From positions 1-64,000 of the forward strand of contig NZ_QQAY01000009.1 of assembly GCF_003350505.1 (NCBI RefSeq): a stretch of 64,000 nucleotides of DNA. The letters are read 5' to 3'. The notes under the pieces are model-generated. The model had not been told where the DNA came from, did not search any database, and was given only the letters and a program-made list of their open reading frames with translations. Below, piece after piece: positions 36,456-46,544 of this stretch (positions within the stretch are counted from its first letter, which is position 1; every line of letters begins with the position of its first letter). The position numbers and the translations under genes were made by a program. The stretch comes from Falsibacillus pallidus. Its GTDB lineage: Bacteria; Bacillota; Bacilli; Bacillales; DSM-25281.

Positions 36456-37289
36456 ATGAAAGCAAAAAAACAGCGTGTAGATATACTTTTAGTTGAAAGA
36501 GGTTTAGCTGAAACGAGGGAAAAGGCAAAAAGGGCAGTAATGGCCGGGATTGTCTATTCCAAAGAAATGAGGCTGGACAAGCCAGGAGAAAAAGTGAGCG
36601 AAGATATCCCCCTTACTGTTAAGGGGAATATCCTCCCTTATGTCAGCCGCGGCGGTCTGAAGCTTGAAAAAGCATTGAAAGAGTTCAACGTGGATGTACA
36701 AGGAAAGATTATGATTGACATCGGTTCATCCACGGGAGGATTTACTGATTGTGCACTTCAAAATGGCGCTAAGCTGTCCTATGCATTGGATGTCGGCTAT
36801 AATCAGCTTGCATGGAAATTAAGGCAGGATGAAAGAGTCGTCGTTATGGAAAGGACGAATTTTCGGTATGTAACGCCTGAAGATTTGCAGGAAGGCCTTC
36901 CTGAGTTTTCCTCGATTGATGTATCCTTTATTTCCTTAAAGTTGATCCTGCCAGTTTTGAAGACATTGCTTGTGCAGGACAGCGACGTCGTGGCGTTAAT
37001 CAAACCCCAGTTTGAAGCCGGCAGGGAACAAGTGGGCAAAAAAGGCATAGTCAGGGATCCGAAAGTGCATGAAGAAGTATTGAAAAAGGTCCTTTCTTTT
37101 GCATCAGAAGAAGGATACATCCTAAAAAACCTTTCCTTCTCACCGATAACCGGCGGAGATGGCAATATTGAATTTTTAGCCCATATCAATTGGGGCGGGG
37201 ATGACTCCGATGCCATCGAGGATATGGATCAAAAAATAAAAGAAGTGGTCTTGGAAGCTCACCAACAGCTGAAGTCCAAAGAAAAATAG
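36456..37289 (+). CDS. yqxC: TlyA-family rRNA (cytidine-2'-O)-methyltransferase / S4-domain protein YqxC
   Basis: The 277-residue protein has an N-terminal S4 RNA-binding domain (RVDILLVERGLAETREKAKR) and an FtsJ-like methyltransferase domain with the SAM-binding IDIGSSTGGFTDCAL and later KPQFEAGREQVGKKGIVRD. It is a probable rRNA 2'-O-methylase by family. It follows dxs by 2 nt and precedes ahrC. Confidence 0.92.
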   Translation: MKAKKQRVDILLVERGLAETREKAKRAVMAGIVYSKEMRLDKPGEKVSEDIPLTVKGNILPYVSRGGLKLEKALKEFNVDVQGKIMIDIGSSTGGFTDCALQNGAKLSYALDVGYNQLAWKLRQDERVVVMERTNFRYVTPEDLQEGLPEFSSIDVSFISLKLILPVLKTLLVQDSDVVALIKPQFEAGREQVGKKGIVRDPKVHEEVLKKVLSFASEEGYILKNLSFSPITGGDGNIEFLAHINWGGDDSDAIEDMDQKIKEVVLEAHQQLKSKEK

Positions 37290-37423
37290 CTTGTACTTAG
37301 GTACAGGCTTTTCTTTTACACATTATTGGGAAAGAATCATGTACAAGGAAGAAAAAATAAGCTAACATGTTCGTATATAGTAGAATATTTATACAGATTG
37401 GTTAGGGGTTGCAATCATATATG

Positions 37424-37873
37424 ATGAATAAAGGACAGCGGCATATTAAAATAAGAGAGATTATTGCACAGAACGATATTGAAACGCAGGATGAATTAGT
37501 CGATGAATTAAAGAGTGCCGGATTCAACGTAACGCAGGCAACCGTTTCAAGGGATATTAAAGAACTTCACTTGGTTAAGGTCCCTTTAATGGATGGCCGC
37601 TATAAGTACAGCCTTCCTGCAGACCAAAGATTCAATCCGCTCCAAAAGCTTAAACGATCATTGACCGATGCTTTTATCAGATGCGATACCGCAGGTCATT
37701 TGCTTGTTATGAAAACATTGCCGGGAAATGCCAACGCAATCGGTGCGTTGCTGGATAATTTGGATTGGGACGAGATCCTCGGAACCATTTGTGGTGATGA
37801 CACATGTTTAATTATCTGCAGGACGGAAAATGATACAGAAATAATCTCCAAAAGGCTTATTGACATGCTTTGA
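37424..37873 (+). CDS. ahrC: Arginine repressor/activator AhrC (ArgR family)
   Basis: AhrC is the hexameric arginine sensor that represses arginine biosynthesis and activates catabolism. The 149-residue protein has a winged helix (residues 1-70, [18 protein letters not shown]) and the arginine-binding domain with [27 protein letters not shown]. Start ATG 37424 is chosen by family length. ATG 37421 or TTG 37409 are possible. An arginine transporter locus (artPQR) is at 59882. Confidence 0.95.
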   Translation: MNKGQRHIKIREIIAQNDIETQDELVDELKSAGFNVTQATVSRDIKELHLVKVPLMDGRYKYSLPADQRFNPLQKLKRSLTDAFIRCDTAGHLLVMKTLPGNANAIGALLDNLDWDEILGTICGDDTCLIICRTENDTEIISKRLIDML

Positions 37874-37889
37874 ATGAGGTGAATGATAC

Positions 37890-39578
37890 TTGCTGCAAGA
37901 ATTATCAATAAAAAACTTCGCAATTATAGATGAATTGACGGTTTCACTTGAAAAGGGACTTACGGTTCTCACAGGAGAAACAGGTGCAGGAAAGTCCATC
38001 ATTATTGATGCTCTATACTTGCTTGCCGGAGGAAGGGGTTCCTCGGAGTTTGTTCGGCATGGCGAAAAGAAAGCTGAGCTCGAAGGATTGTTTATCTTAG
38101 AGGATCAAAAACATCCCTGTTATGTTAAAACAGCTGAATTAGGCATTGAAATAGAGGAAGGTATGGTTGTCCTTCAGCGGGATATTTCCAGTAATGGGAA
38201 AAGTGTGTGCCGAGTGAACGGAAAACTTGTCACGATTGGGATTCTTCGTGAAATCGGATCTTCGCTTGTAGATATTCACGGTCAGCATGAACATCAAGAG
38301 CTGATGGATGAATCTTCCCATATCAGGCTGTTGGATCAATTCGGAGAAAAAGAAATTGCAAGAGCGCTGAAAAATTATAAAGAGGTTTTTTCACGTTATG
38401 ACCAGACAAAGAAGCGCATAACGCAATTGAGTGAAAATGAACAACAGATGGCTCATAGGCTTGACCTTATCCAATTTCAGTTTAATGAGATCCAAAAAGC
38501 CAATTTGAAAATCGGCGAAGACTTGGAACTAAGCGAGGAAAAAAAGAAATTGGGAAATTTCGAAAGATTGGCTGAATCGATGCAATCAGCCTATTCCGCT
38601 CTCCAAGGGGAGCAAAAGTCGTTGGATTGGGTCAGTTTGGTGATGGGTCATCTTGAAACTGCAGCTGAATTGGATAGTGAGCTCAATGGAGCTTTAGAAG
38701 CGGTTTCCAATAGCTTCTATGCACTCGAAGACGCAACGATGACAATACGAAATCATTTGGATATGCTTGAATTCAATCCTGAACGTTTAAATGAAATTGA
38801 AGCAAGGCTAAATGAAATCAACGGTCTGAAACGGAAGTACGGGTCTTCAATAGAAGAGATTGCAGAATACAGTGCAAAGATCGAAGAAGAAATTGATGCG
38901 ATAACCAATCGCGATAACCATTTGCATAACCTGCAAAAAGAGCTTTCTTCTTTGGAAAAAGATCTATCCATTGAAGCAGATGAATTAAGTGCCTTGAGAA
39001 AAAAATGGGCGAAAAAGCTGACTGACAGCATCCATAAAGAATTAAAGCATCTTTACATGGAAAAAACCGTCTTCCAGGTTCAATTTGATGAAGCTGCGAA
39101 CGGATTTAAGAAAGATGGAATGGATGCGGTTGAGTTCTTCATATCAACAAACCCCGGAGAACCGCTAAAACCAATTGCGAAAGTTGCTTCAGGTGGAGAG
39201 CTCTCGAGGATGATGCTTGCGCTTAAAACCATTTTCTCGCAGCATCAAGGCGTCACGTCGATTATATTTGATGAAGTGGACACAGGTGTAAGCGGCAGGG
39301 TCGCTCAGGCAATAGCTGAAAAAATTCACCAGGTTGCTTCACATTCACAGGTCTTATGCATTTCCCATCTCCCGCAGGTCGCTGCAATGGCGGATACTCA
39401 TCTTCTTATCCAAAAAAACATTGCAAGCGGACGGACAACAACCTCTGTCACACCGCTTGATAATGACACTAAGATCAAGGAAATCGGTCGGATGATTTCC
39501 GGTGTAGAGATCACAGACCTTACAAAAAAACATGCTCAAGAACTATTAGAATTGGCACATTCCATGAAACAAACTTGA
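37890..39578 (+). CDS. recN: DNA repair protein RecN
   Basis: RecN is an SMC-like ATPase that gathers double-strand break ends. The 562-residue protein has Walker A GETGAGKSI, a long central coiled coil, and the C-terminal signature ASGGELSRMMLALK with Walker B SIIFDEVDTGVSG. The start is TTG 37890 after GAGGTGAATG. It lies 16 nt after ahrC. Confidence 0.95.
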   Translation: MLQELSIKNFAIIDELTVSLEKGLTVLTGETGAGKSIIIDALYLLAGGRGSSEFVRHGEKKAELEGLFILEDQKHPCYVKTAELGIEIEEGMVVLQRDISSNGKSVCRVNGKLVTIGILREIGSSLVDIHGQHEHQELMDESSHIRLLDQFGEKEIARALKNYKEVFSRYDQTKKRITQLSENEQQMAHRLDLIQFQFNEIQKANLKIGEDLELSEEKKKLGNFERLAESMQSAYSALQGEQKSLDWVSLVMGHLETAAELDSELNGALEAVSNSFYALEDATMTIRNHLDMLEFNPERLNEIEARLNEINGLKRKYGSSIEEIAEYSAKIEEEIDAITNRDNHLHNLQKELSSLEKDLSIEADELSALRKKWAKKLTDSIHKELKHLYMEKTVFQVQFDEAANGFKKDGMDAVEFFISTNPGEPLKPIAKVASGGELSRMMLALKTIFSQHQGVTSIIFDEVDTGVSGRVAQAIAEKIHQVASHSQVLCISHLPQVAAMADTHLLIQKNIASGRTTTSVTPLDNDTKIKEIGRMISGVEITDLTKKHAQELLELAHSMKQT

Positions 39579-39608
39579 AAAGCTATCCAAAATGGGTAGC
39601 TTTTTTTC
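39577..39608 (+). terminator. Terminator after recN
   Basis: AAAAGCTATCC and GGGTAGCTTTTTTT pair around AAAAT and end in a T-run. Confidence 0.88.
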
Positions 39609-39702
39609 TTTACCTGCTTGTTATATTTGACTCGCTTCAAGGCTAAATTAAGATTGTAGCCAATCATAAGTGTGTGGATTAGAAGCGAGGAGAGTGAAAA
39701 GT

Positions 39703-40995
39703 TTGAAATGGGAACATCTTAGAAAATTAATTGGTGGAATTCTCCTTGTTTCACTTATTTCCGTATTATTCTACAAACCTTTCCAACAATATCTGGAAAT
39801 TCCAGGAACAATCACTTTATTTGAAGGTCAGTCACAATCTTTTTCAACTTCGAATGCTATTTCTGCAGCAGCGATGAGTGGATCGGCATCTGCTTCTGAA
39901 GAAAATCAACATACAATTAAAATTGATGCAAAATCACCAGGCAAAGATGACGTTTTATTGGAATTTGCCGGTTTTCCGATTAAAAAGGTCAATGTGAATG
40001 TACTAAAGGATTACAAGGTCATTCCAGGCGGCCAATCCATCGGGGTAAAACTTAATACCCTTGGGGTCCTCGTAGTAGGTCATCATCTTGTATCAACCGA
40101 CAAAGGGAAAGTATCACCAGGGGAAAAAGCAGGAATCCAGGTTGGTGACATCATTACTGAGATAAACGGTAAAAAAATTGAAAACATGGCAGATGTGGCA
40201 CCTTTTGTTCAAAAGGCCGGTGAAAGCGGACAAGAGCTTAAAGTCATTGTACAAAGGGATCATAAAATCATAAAAACGAACTTGATGCCCATGAAGGATT
40301 CGTCAGAGGATGAATACAAGCTTGGATTGTACATCAGGGATTCAGCTGCAGGGATCGGCACCATGACATTCTATGATCCCAAGACCAAGAAATATGGAGC
40401 CTTGGGACATGTCATTTCAGATATGGATACGAAAAAACCAATTGTAGTGGAAGACGGACAGATCTTGAAATCTACAGTGACATCGATTGAAAAAGGGAGC
40501 AATGGGAATCCGGGGGAAAAGCTGGCCCGTTTTTCTCCTGACCGTGAAATAATCGGCGACATCAACCGCAACAGTCCATTTGGTATTTTTGGAAAGCTGC
40601 ATCACGGCTTGGATAACGGTTTGCTTGATAAACCGATGCCTATTGCATTATCAAATCAAGTCAAAGAAGGACCGGCAAAAATACTGACAGTAGTGGATGG
40701 AGATCAAATCGAAGAATATGACATTGAAATCGTGAGTACAATCCCACAAAAATTCCCTGCAACAAAAGGGATGGTCATTAAAGTGACAGATCCTAAACTG
40801 CTTGCAAAAACAGGTGGGATCGTTCAGGGGATGAGCGGAAGCCCGATCATTCAGAATGGAAAACTAATTGGAGCGGTTACACACGTATTTGTGAATGATC
40901 CCACTTCGGGATACGGTGTCCATATTGAATGGATGCTTCATGAAGCTGGGATTGATATTTACGGTGATAATGAAAATGAAAATAAGGCAGGCTGA
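39703..40995 (+). CDS. spoIVB: SpoIVB peptidase (sporulation signalling protease)
   Basis: SpoIVB is secreted from the forespore into the intermembrane space and triggers pro-sigma-K processing. The 430-residue protein has one N-terminal membrane helix, a PDZ domain ([20 protein letters not shown]) and the S55 catalytic region with His in [14 protein letters not shown] and Ser in [14 protein letters not shown]. The start is TTG 39703, 10 nt after AGGAG. GTG 39694 is too close to that site. A forespore sigma promoter was not confidently located. Confidence 0.94.
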   Translation: MKWEHLRKLIGGILLVSLISVLFYKPFQQYLEIPGTITLFEGQSQSFSTSNAISAAAMSGSASASEENQHTIKIDAKSPGKDDVLLEFAGFPIKKVNVNVLKDYKVIPGGQSIGVKLNTLGVLVVGHHLVSTDKGKVSPGEKAGIQVGDIITEINGKKIENMADVAPFVQKAGESGQELKVIVQRDHKIIKTNLMPMKDSSEDEYKLGLYIRDSAAGIGTMTFYDPKTKKYGALGHVISDMDTKKPIVVEDGQILKSTVTSIEKGSNGNPGEKLARFSPDREIIGDINRNSPFGIFGKLHHGLDNGLLDKPMPIALSNQVKEGPAKILTVVDGDQIEEYDIEIVSTIPQKFPATKGMVIKVTDPKLLAKTGGIVQGMSGSPIIQNGKLIGAVTHVFVNDPTSGYGVHIEWMLHEAGIDIYGDNENENKAG

Positions 40996-40997
40996 AC

Positions 40998-41027
40998 AAA
41001 AGCACCGATTAAAAATCGGTGCTTTTG
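40998..41027 (+). terminator. Terminator after spoIVB
   Basis: AAAAGCACCGATT and AATCGGTGCTTTT form a 13-bp stem with a 3-nt loop. The T-tract is four long. Confidence 0.85.
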
Positions 41028-41125
41028 TTAATGGATATGCTTCCATAAAAATAGATAAAAATAAAAAATAACATAGAATACACTTGCAAATCAATATGTT
41101 TTTGCTATCATATAGATAAATAAAA

Positions 41126-41165
41126 TTCGACAAATCGATAACCGGTTTTATCGAATGTAGTCGAA
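41126..41165. promoter_or_regulatory. Cluster of 0A-box-like sites upstream of spo0A
   Basis: TTCGACA (41126-41132) is a perfect inverted TGTCGAA box. TATCGAA and AGTCGAA, each one base off, occur at about 41150-41156 and 41159-41165. Clustering before spo0A points to autoregulation by phosphorylated Spo0A, as in B. subtilis. Confidence 0.65.
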
Positions 41166-41228
41166 AACAAGAGAAAACAAGAGGATTTAAAAGAAAATAT
41201 ATATTTTTTAACATTTTTTCAAAAAAGA

Positions 41229-41257
41229 AAAGGAATTTTAGTTGCATTGTCGAATTT
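41229..41257 (+). promoter_or_regulatory. Sigma-H-type promoter of spo0A overlapping a perfect 0A box
   Basis: AAAGGAATT (41229-41237) matches RNAGGAWWW, and GTCGAATTT (41249-41257) matches RNNGAATWW with an 11-bp spacer, a full match to the sigma-H consensus. TGTCGAA (41248-41254), a perfect 0A box, overlaps the -10. The promoter lies 65 bp before the spo0A start. Confidence 0.75.
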
Positions 41258-41321
41258 GTCAATTACAATAATATTTAGATAAATAAAAAATGGATTTATT
41301 TAATTGAGGAGGAAACCTTTA

Positions 41322-42104
41322 GTGAAGAAAATTAAAGTATGTATTGTGGATGATAACCGTGAATTAGTTGGACTCTTGAATGATTATATCGAGTCCATGG
41401 ATGATATGGAAGTTCTTGGTGTGGCGCATAATGGACAGGAATGCCTTCAGATGCTTGAAGAAGCTGAACCGGATGTTTTAGTCCTTGATATTATCATGCC
41501 TCATCTTGACGGATTGGCTGTTTTAGAGAAGCTTAGGGAAAATCCTCGATCCACTATGCCAAACGTAATCATGCTTACTGCTTTTGGCCAGGAGGATGTG
41601 ACAAAGAAAGCAGTCGAATTAGGCGCATCTTACTTCATCCTGAAACCGTTCGATATGGAAAACCTTGCAAGCCACATTCGACAAGTGAGCGGGAAAACAA
41701 ATTCATTCATTAAAAAATCTTCCTCCATTAGATCAGCCGAACAAAAGCCGAGAAATCTCGACGCAAGCATTACCAGCATCATCCACGAAATTGGTGTGCC
41801 TGCTCATATTAAAGGATATCTTTATTTGAGAGAAGCAATCTCAATGGTTTATAACGATATAGAGCTTCTGGGATCGATCACTAAAGTTTTATATCCAGAT
41901 ATCGCAAAAAAATATAATACCACTGCAAGCCGTGTGGAACGAGCAATCCGCCATGCCATAGAGGTTGCGTGGAGCAGGGGGAACATTGAATCGATTTCAT
42001 CCCTGTTTGGATACACAGTATCTATGTCGAAAGCCAAGCCGACGAATTCTGAGTTCATCGCGATGGTGGCAGATAAGTTAAGGCTGGAACATAAAGCTTC
42101 TTGA
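41322..42104 (+). CDS. spo0A: Sporulation master response regulator Spo0A
   Basis: The 260-residue product is a receiver domain with phosphorylated Asp56 in [13 protein letters not shown], acidic pocket D10/D11 and Lys in FILKPFD, plus the Spo0A-type DNA-binding domain ([20 protein letters not shown]) that binds 0A boxes. Start GTG 41322 lies 9 nt after GAGGAGG. It is monocistronic with its own promoter and terminator. Confidence 0.98.
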   Translation: MKKIKVCIVDDNRELVGLLNDYIESMDDMEVLGVAHNGQECLQMLEEAEPDVLVLDIIMPHLDGLAVLEKLRENPRSTMPNVIMLTAFGQEDVTKKAVELGASYFILKPFDMENLASHIRQVSGKTNSFIKKSSSIRSAEQKPRNLDASITSIIHEIGVPAHIKGYLYLREAISMVYNDIELLGSITKVLYPDIAKKYNTTASRVERAIRHAIEVAWSRGNIESISSLFGYTVSMSKAKPTNSEFIAMVADKLRLEHKAS

Positions 42105-42125
42105 AAGAGTGAGAATCAATAAACG

Positions 42126-42166
42126 ATAAAAAAGCTTACAGGGGAATCTCTCTGTAAGCTTTTTTA
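42126..42166 (+). terminator. Terminator after spo0A
   Basis: AAAAAAGCTTACAG and CTGTAAGCTTTTTT form a 14-bp stem with a 10-nt loop. Confidence 0.92.
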
Positions 42167-42270
42167 CACGATTTCAGCTAATATTTAAACAAAAGTGCCA
42201 TTATACTATTATAAGTAGGGTGATGGGTCACCTATAATAAAATCGACAATCATGTTGGGATGGTGAAAAA

Positions 42271-43008
42271 ATGGCTTTTACACAAATTTTTGCTCATAGG
42301 GGTTCTGCGGGTACACACCCTGAAAATACAATGTCATCTTTCAAAGAAGCTGAAAAAGCAGGTGCGGATGGGATTGAACTCGATGTCCAGCTTTCCAAGG
42401 ATGGAGAGGTAGTTGTTATTCATGACGAAACACTAGATAGAACGACGAATGGAAAAGGGTTTGTAAAGGATTTTACACTTGAGGAACTAAAGAAATTGGA
42501 TGCCAGCTATAAATTCAATACATTTTTTAAAAAGCCGAGAATACCATCGTTCCGTGAAGTTTGCGAATGGCTAAAAACCAATGAACTCTTATGCAATGTA
42601 GAATTGAAGAATGGAGTCTTTCCATATCCGCAATTGGAGGAAAAAGTGATTGCGCTCGTGAGGGAGTTTGGATTGGAGAACCGGATCATCATCTCCTCGT
42701 TCAACCACTACTCCATTGTTTATTGCTTTCAACTTGCCCCTGAGATCGAAATAGCCCCGCTTTACTCAGAGGGATTATTCATGCCTTGGATCTATGCGCA
42801 GTCCATCAGGGGGAAGGCGATACACCCTAATCAACGGGCTGCACCGGACGAAATCGTTGTGTCATCCATGGAAAACGGAATTGCTGTCAGACCCTATACA
42901 GTCAACAAAAAAGAAGACATGATCAGGCTGTTTAATATCGGCTGTTCTGCCATCATCACTGACTACCCCAAAAAGGCTCTTGAATTAAGGAAACAAACGA
43001 ATGAATAG
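42271..43008 (+). CDS. yqiK: Glycerophosphodiester phosphodiesterase family protein YqiK
   Basis: The 245-residue cytoplasmic GDPD-family enzyme hydrolyses glycerophosphodiesters to glycerol 3-phosphate. The catalytic motifs AHRGSAGTHPENTMSSF (His, Arg, Glu, Asn) and GIELDVQLSKDGEVVVIHD (Glu, Asp, His) are intact. No signal peptide is present, so it acts inside the cell. It sits between spo0A and the bkd locus as in B. subtilis. Confidence 0.93.
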   Translation: MAFTQIFAHRGSAGTHPENTMSSFKEAEKAGADGIELDVQLSKDGEVVVIHDETLDRTTNGKGFVKDFTLEELKKLDASYKFNTFFKKPRIPSFREVCEWLKTNELLCNVELKNGVFPYPQLEEKVIALVREFGLENRIIISSFNHYSIVYCFQLAPEIEIAPLYSEGLFMPWIYAQSIRGKAIHPNQRAAPDEIVVSSMENGIAVRPYTVNKKEDMIRLFNIGCSAIITDYPKKALELRKQTNE

Positions 43009-43009
43009 T

Positions 43010-43050
43010 AAAAAGACAGGTTGGTTTCAATCGCCAGCCTGTCTTTTTTT
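43010..43050. terminator. Bidirectional terminator between yqiK and the DUF2627 gene
   Basis: AAAAGACAGGTTGG and CCAGCCTGTCTTTTTTT pair with one G-U pair and have A- and T-runs on the outer sides. It overlaps the last codons of the convergent gene. Confidence 0.88.
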
Positions 43051-43290
43051 ATGCTCGTTTTTTTTAAAACGTTCCTGGACTTTCCCTCTTTTTCGATCAC
43101 GATAAAAGATAAACCCTGCAATGAAGCTTAATCCTCCGATGAAAAAAATCAATCCGCTCAGAAATTGGACCCATAAATATGGAAAAGGCGGCTGCAGGAT
43201 CCCGAACGTCATATCACGCATAAGTTTTATTCCAAGCGCCGCGAAAATACCTGGAATGACCATGATAAGTAAAGCAAATAAACGAATCAT
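43027..43290 (-). CDS. yqzF: DUF2627 family small membrane protein
   Basis: The 87-residue product has two membrane helices (about 1-22 and 38-62) and a basic C terminus, with GIKLMRDMTFGILQPPFPYLW typical of DUF2627. ATG 43290 lies 7 nt after AAAGGAG, better than the TTG two codons earlier. Function is unknown. The B. subtilis counterpart is also next to yqiK. Confidence 0.83.
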   Translation of the reverse strand: MIRLFALLIMVIPGIFAALGIKLMRDMTFGILQPPFPYLWVQFLSGLIFFIGGLSFIAGFIFYRDRKRGKVQERFKKNEHKKRQAGD

Positions 43291-43420
43291 ATCCAAACTC
43301 CTTTAACTGCTGTCAAAAAAATCATATCTTATCATCCAAATTTGTCAAGGAGTTAAATATTCACTACAATAAAGAGGTGTGAAAGAATTTGCACATTTTT
43401 TCGCGAATGGAGGAAAAATT

Positions 43421-45493
43421 TTGCAAAATGTTCTTGTGGTTGGTGGAGGAAAAGGTGGGCTGGCTATTTTAAAGCTTTTGAGAGAATCCACTGCCATGAA
43501 AGTCACTGCAGTTATCGACCCGAATCAATCAGCACCGGGTATTGCTTTTGCCATAGAAGAGGGAATACCTGTTGACGAAGATTGGAAAAACCATTTGGAT
43601 GAGTCGGTGGATATCATAATTGAAGTAACCGGCAGCGATGAAGTATTCAGACAGCTTCGAGAGGCGAGGCACCCTGAAGCAGTATTGATACCGGGAAGCG
43701 TCGCATTTTTAATGTCCACGCTCTTAGATGAAAAAGAAGAACTGATTTCTAAATTGACGAATCAATCGTACTTTCATAATTTAATTTTTGATTCTGCAGA
43801 TGACGGCATGGTCGTCATTGATCCGTCAGGCAAGGTGATACTTTTTAATCGCAGTGCTGAACGTATGGTAGGTGCTTCCCGGAATTTTGCTCTTGGAAAG
43901 AACATTCATGACGTCATTCCCGGCAGTAAGCTTCCGCGGGTTATTGAAACAAGAAGGATTGAAACGAATCAGGAGCTGGTTCTGCATAACGGGATGAAGA
44001 TCATCACCACGAGGATCCCGCTAATCGGAGAAAACCAGCAATTGTTTGGCGCCATTTCTGTCTTTAAGGATATTTCAGAAGTGGTGAACCTGGCAGAAGA
44101 GATAACAAATCTTAAAGAAATTCAGACGATGCTTGAAGCCATCATTCAATCCAGTGATGATGCGATATCTGTTGTGGATGAAGACGGCCGGGGTATATTG
44201 ATCAATCCCGCCTATACCCGCATTACCGGACTTACGCAGGAGAGGGTGATCGGACAGCCGGCCACTGCAGATATCTCAGAGGGTGAAAGTATGCATTTGA
44301 AAGTCCTGCAGACAAGAAGGGCAGTCAGAGGCGTGAAGATGCGCGTTGGCCCAATGAAAAAAGAAGTGATTGTCAACGTTGCTCCAATAATCGTGAATGG
44401 AAAATTAAAAGGAAGCGTCGGTGTTATCCATGATGTTTCTGAAATCCAGTCATTGACCAATGAATTGGATCGGGCAAGACAGATTATCAGGACATTGGAA
44501 GCAAAATATACATTTGAAGATATAATTGGCAGCTCGGAAGAAATGATGCTGGCTATAGAACAGGCCAAGCTTGGAGCGAAGACGCCTGCGACGATACTGC
44601 TCAGGGGAGAATCGGGGACGGGAAAAGAGCTGTTTGCTCACGCCATCCATAATGCCAGCGACCGGAAGTATAACAAATTCATAAGAGTGAACTGCGCGGC
44701 CATTTCTGAGTCGCTTCTCGAGAGTGAACTGTTCGGCTATGAAGAAGGGGCCTTTTCAGGAGCGAAGCGTGGAGGGAAGCGAGGACTCTTTGAAGAGGCC
44801 AATAACGGCAGTATTTTTCTTGATGAAATCGGTGAACTGAGCGTCAATACCCAAGCGAAGCTATTAAGGGTCCTGCAGGAGCATGAAATTGTCAGGGTTG
44901 GTGGCACAAAGTCCATTCCGATTAATGTACGGATCATTGCCGCGACCAACGTCAATTTGGAAAAAGCAATAGCGGATGGGACTTTCCGGGAGGATCTATA
45001 TTATCGGCTCAACCGGATGCCGATCCAGATTCCACCGCTCAGGACACGGAAAGAAGATATCCAAAGCTTGAGCGAAAGATTGATTTACAAAATCAATCAG
45101 GATTATGGCAGAAACGTGGAAGGTATGACGAGTGGTGCATTGAACAAACTAATGGCATATGAATGGCCAGGGAATGTTAGAGAGCTGGAGAATATTCTTG
45201 GAAGGGCCATTATTTTCATGAATTACACTGATAAGATAATCAGTTCAGAGCATCTTGAAATATTAGACCAAGGCACTGACGCTCAGGAGAAGAAATCAAC
45301 GGGGATAATGGTGGCTCCGGAAGGGATAAGCCTTGCGGAATTAGTTGAACGATTTGAAAAGGAACATATAGAAAATATACTCCGGCAAAATAATGGGAAT
45401 AAAACAGCAGCAGCCAAACAATTGGATGTCTCTATCAGGAATCTTTATTACAAGCTGGATAAATATAAGATTGCAACTGATGACATGCAATAA
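43421..45493 (+). CDS. bkdR: Sigma-54-dependent transcriptional activator BkdR
   Basis: BkdR activates the bkd operon with SigL. The 690-residue protein has an N-terminal nucleotide-binding-like domain ([15 protein letters not shown]), two PAS domains (about 115-230 and 240-360), an AAA+ domain with [13 protein letters not shown], Walker [12 protein letters not shown] and the sigma-54 loop GAFSGA, and a Fis-type HTH at the end ([20 protein letters not shown]). The start is TTG 43421, 7 to 8 nt after GGAGG. GTG 43379 is a longer option. The loop reads GAFSGA instead of the usual GAFTGA. Confidence 0.94.
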   Translation: MQNVLVVGGGKGGLAILKLLRESTAMKVTAVIDPNQSAPGIAFAIEEGIPVDEDWKNHLDESVDIIIEVTGSDEVFRQLREARHPEAVLIPGSVAFLMSTLLDEKEELISKLTNQSYFHNLIFDSADDGMVVIDPSGKVILFNRSAERMVGASRNFALGKNIHDVIPGSKLPRVIETRRIETNQELVLHNGMKIITTRIPLIGENQQLFGAISVFKDISEVVNLAEEITNLKEIQTMLEAIIQSSDDAISVVDEDGRGILINPAYTRITGLTQERVIGQPATADISEGESMHLKVLQTRRAVRGVKMRVGPMKKEVIVNVAPIIVNGKLKGSVGVIHDVSEIQSLTNELDRARQIIRTLEAKYTFEDIIGSSEEMMLAIEQAKLGAKTPATILLRGESGTGKELFAHAIHNASDRKYNKFIRVNCAAISESLLESELFGYEEGAFSGAKRGGKRGLFEEANNGSIFLDEIGELSVNTQAKLLRVLQEHEIVRVGGTKSIPINVRIIAATNVNLEKAIADGTFREDLYYRLNRMPIQIPPLRTRKEDIQSLSERLIYKINQDYGRNVEGMTSGALNKLMAYEWPGNVRELENILGRAIIFMNYTDKIISSEHLEILDQGTDAQEKKSTGIMVAPEGISLAELVERFEKEHIENILRQNNGNKTAAAKQLDVSIRNLYYKLDKYKIATDDMQ

Positions 45494-45519
45494 TTTGCAT
45501 ACTATGAAAAAAGTTGCAT
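45485..45519. promoter_or_regulatory. Candidate BkdR upstream activating sites
   Basis: ATGCAA (45485-45490) and TTGCAT (45495-45500) form an inverted repeat, and a further TTGCAT follows at 45514-45519. They lie about 45 to 75 bp upstream of the -24 element, a usual distance for enhancer sites. The first half overlaps the last codons of bkdR. The binding protein is inferred. Confidence 0.55.
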
Positions 45520-45560
45520 ACAAAAATAAAATAAAATAAAGCGTTTTCAATGTTTTTATT

Positions 45561-45577
45561 TTGGCACGGTTCTTGCA
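45561..45577 (+). promoter_or_regulatory. Sigma-54 (SigL) promoter of the bkd operon
   Basis: TTGGCACGGTTCTTGCA contains the -24 TGGCAC and -12 TTGC elements with the exact N5 spacing of the consensus. It lies between the activator gene and ptb. Confidence 0.92.
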
Positions 45578-45621
45578 TAATGGATAATGTAAGAATAAAT
45601 GAAGGGGTTGAGGCAGACAAT

Positions 45622-46524
45622 ATGAATTTACACTCACTCATTGAAAAAGCAACCCAAATGAATAAAGCAGCAATAGCTGTTGCAGCTGCCGAAGACAAAG
45701 AAGTAATCGAAGCTGTTGCGGCTGCGGCAGAAAAAAACATGGCCAAATTTCTTTTGTTTGGCAATCAAGACAAAATTAAAGCAGTCATTAAAGAGACTGC
45801 GCCACAGCTGGCAGAGGATGCCCAGGTTTCCATCATCCAAGCTGAAACAGCTTCAAAAGCATGTGAGCTTGCAGTAAGATCCGTACATAATGGAGAAGCT
45901 GATGTGCTGATGAAAGGAAACGTTCCAACAGCTGTCATCTTAAAAGCTGTTTTGAATAAGGAGTATGGCTTGAGGACCGGCAATGTGCTTTCGCATGTAG
46001 CCGCTTTCGAAGTCCCCGGCTATGACCGCTTGATTTTTGTGACGGATGCAGCGATGAATATTGCACCAGACTTGAATCAAAAAGCTCAAATCATTCAAAA
46101 TTCAGTTTCCATTGCCTCTTCCATCGGAGTGGATATGCCGAAGGTTGCACCACTTGCAGCTGTTGAGGTAATCAATCCTGTCATGGAAGCCACATTGGAT
46201 GCAGCCGCTCTTACACAGATGAATGCCCGCGGGCAAATCAAGAATTGTATAGTAGACGGACCATTGGCATTAGATAATGCAGTTTCCATTGAGGCTGCAG
46301 AACATAAAGGCATTCACAGTCATGCTGCTGGACAAGCAGACATTCTACTCGTGCCTAATATAGAAACGGGAAATGTCCTATATAAATCACTGATTTATTT
46401 TGCCAATGCAAAAGTTGGTGCAGTTATCGCAGGTGCTAAAGCCCCAATCGTATTAACTTCAAGATCTGACAGTGCAGAAAGCAAGCTGAATTCATTAGCG
46501 CTGGCAATCTGTTCATTAGGATAA
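45622..46524 (+). CDS. ptb: Phosphate butyryltransferase
   Basis: Ptb exchanges CoA for phosphate on (branched) butyryl-CoA, giving acyl phosphate for Buk. The 300-residue product belongs to the phosphotransacetylase family, with [38 protein letters not shown] and [20 protein letters not shown]. Start ATG 45622 is preceded by GGGGTTGAGG. It is the first structural gene after the SigL promoter. Confidence 0.94.
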   Translation: MNLHSLIEKATQMNKAAIAVAAAEDKEVIEAVAAAAEKNMAKFLLFGNQDKIKAVIKETAPQLAEDAQVSIIQAETASKACELAVRSVHNGEADVLMKGNVPTAVILKAVLNKEYGLRTGNVLSHVAAFEVPGYDRLIFVTDAAMNIAPDLNQKAQIIQNSVSIASSIGVDMPKVAPLAAVEVINPVMEATLDAAALTQMNARGQIKNCIVDGPLALDNAVSIEAAEHKGIHSHAAGQADILLVPNIETGNVLYKSLIYFANAKVGAVIAGAKAPIVLTSRSDSAESKLNSLALAICSLG

Positions 46525-46544
46525 TATCTGAGGAGGAAATTATA

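Noticed and set aside
44737-44770. BkdR inactive because of GAFSGA instead of GAFTGA
   Set aside because: Thr to Ser is conservative and the rest of the AAA+ motifs, the promoter and the HTH are intact.
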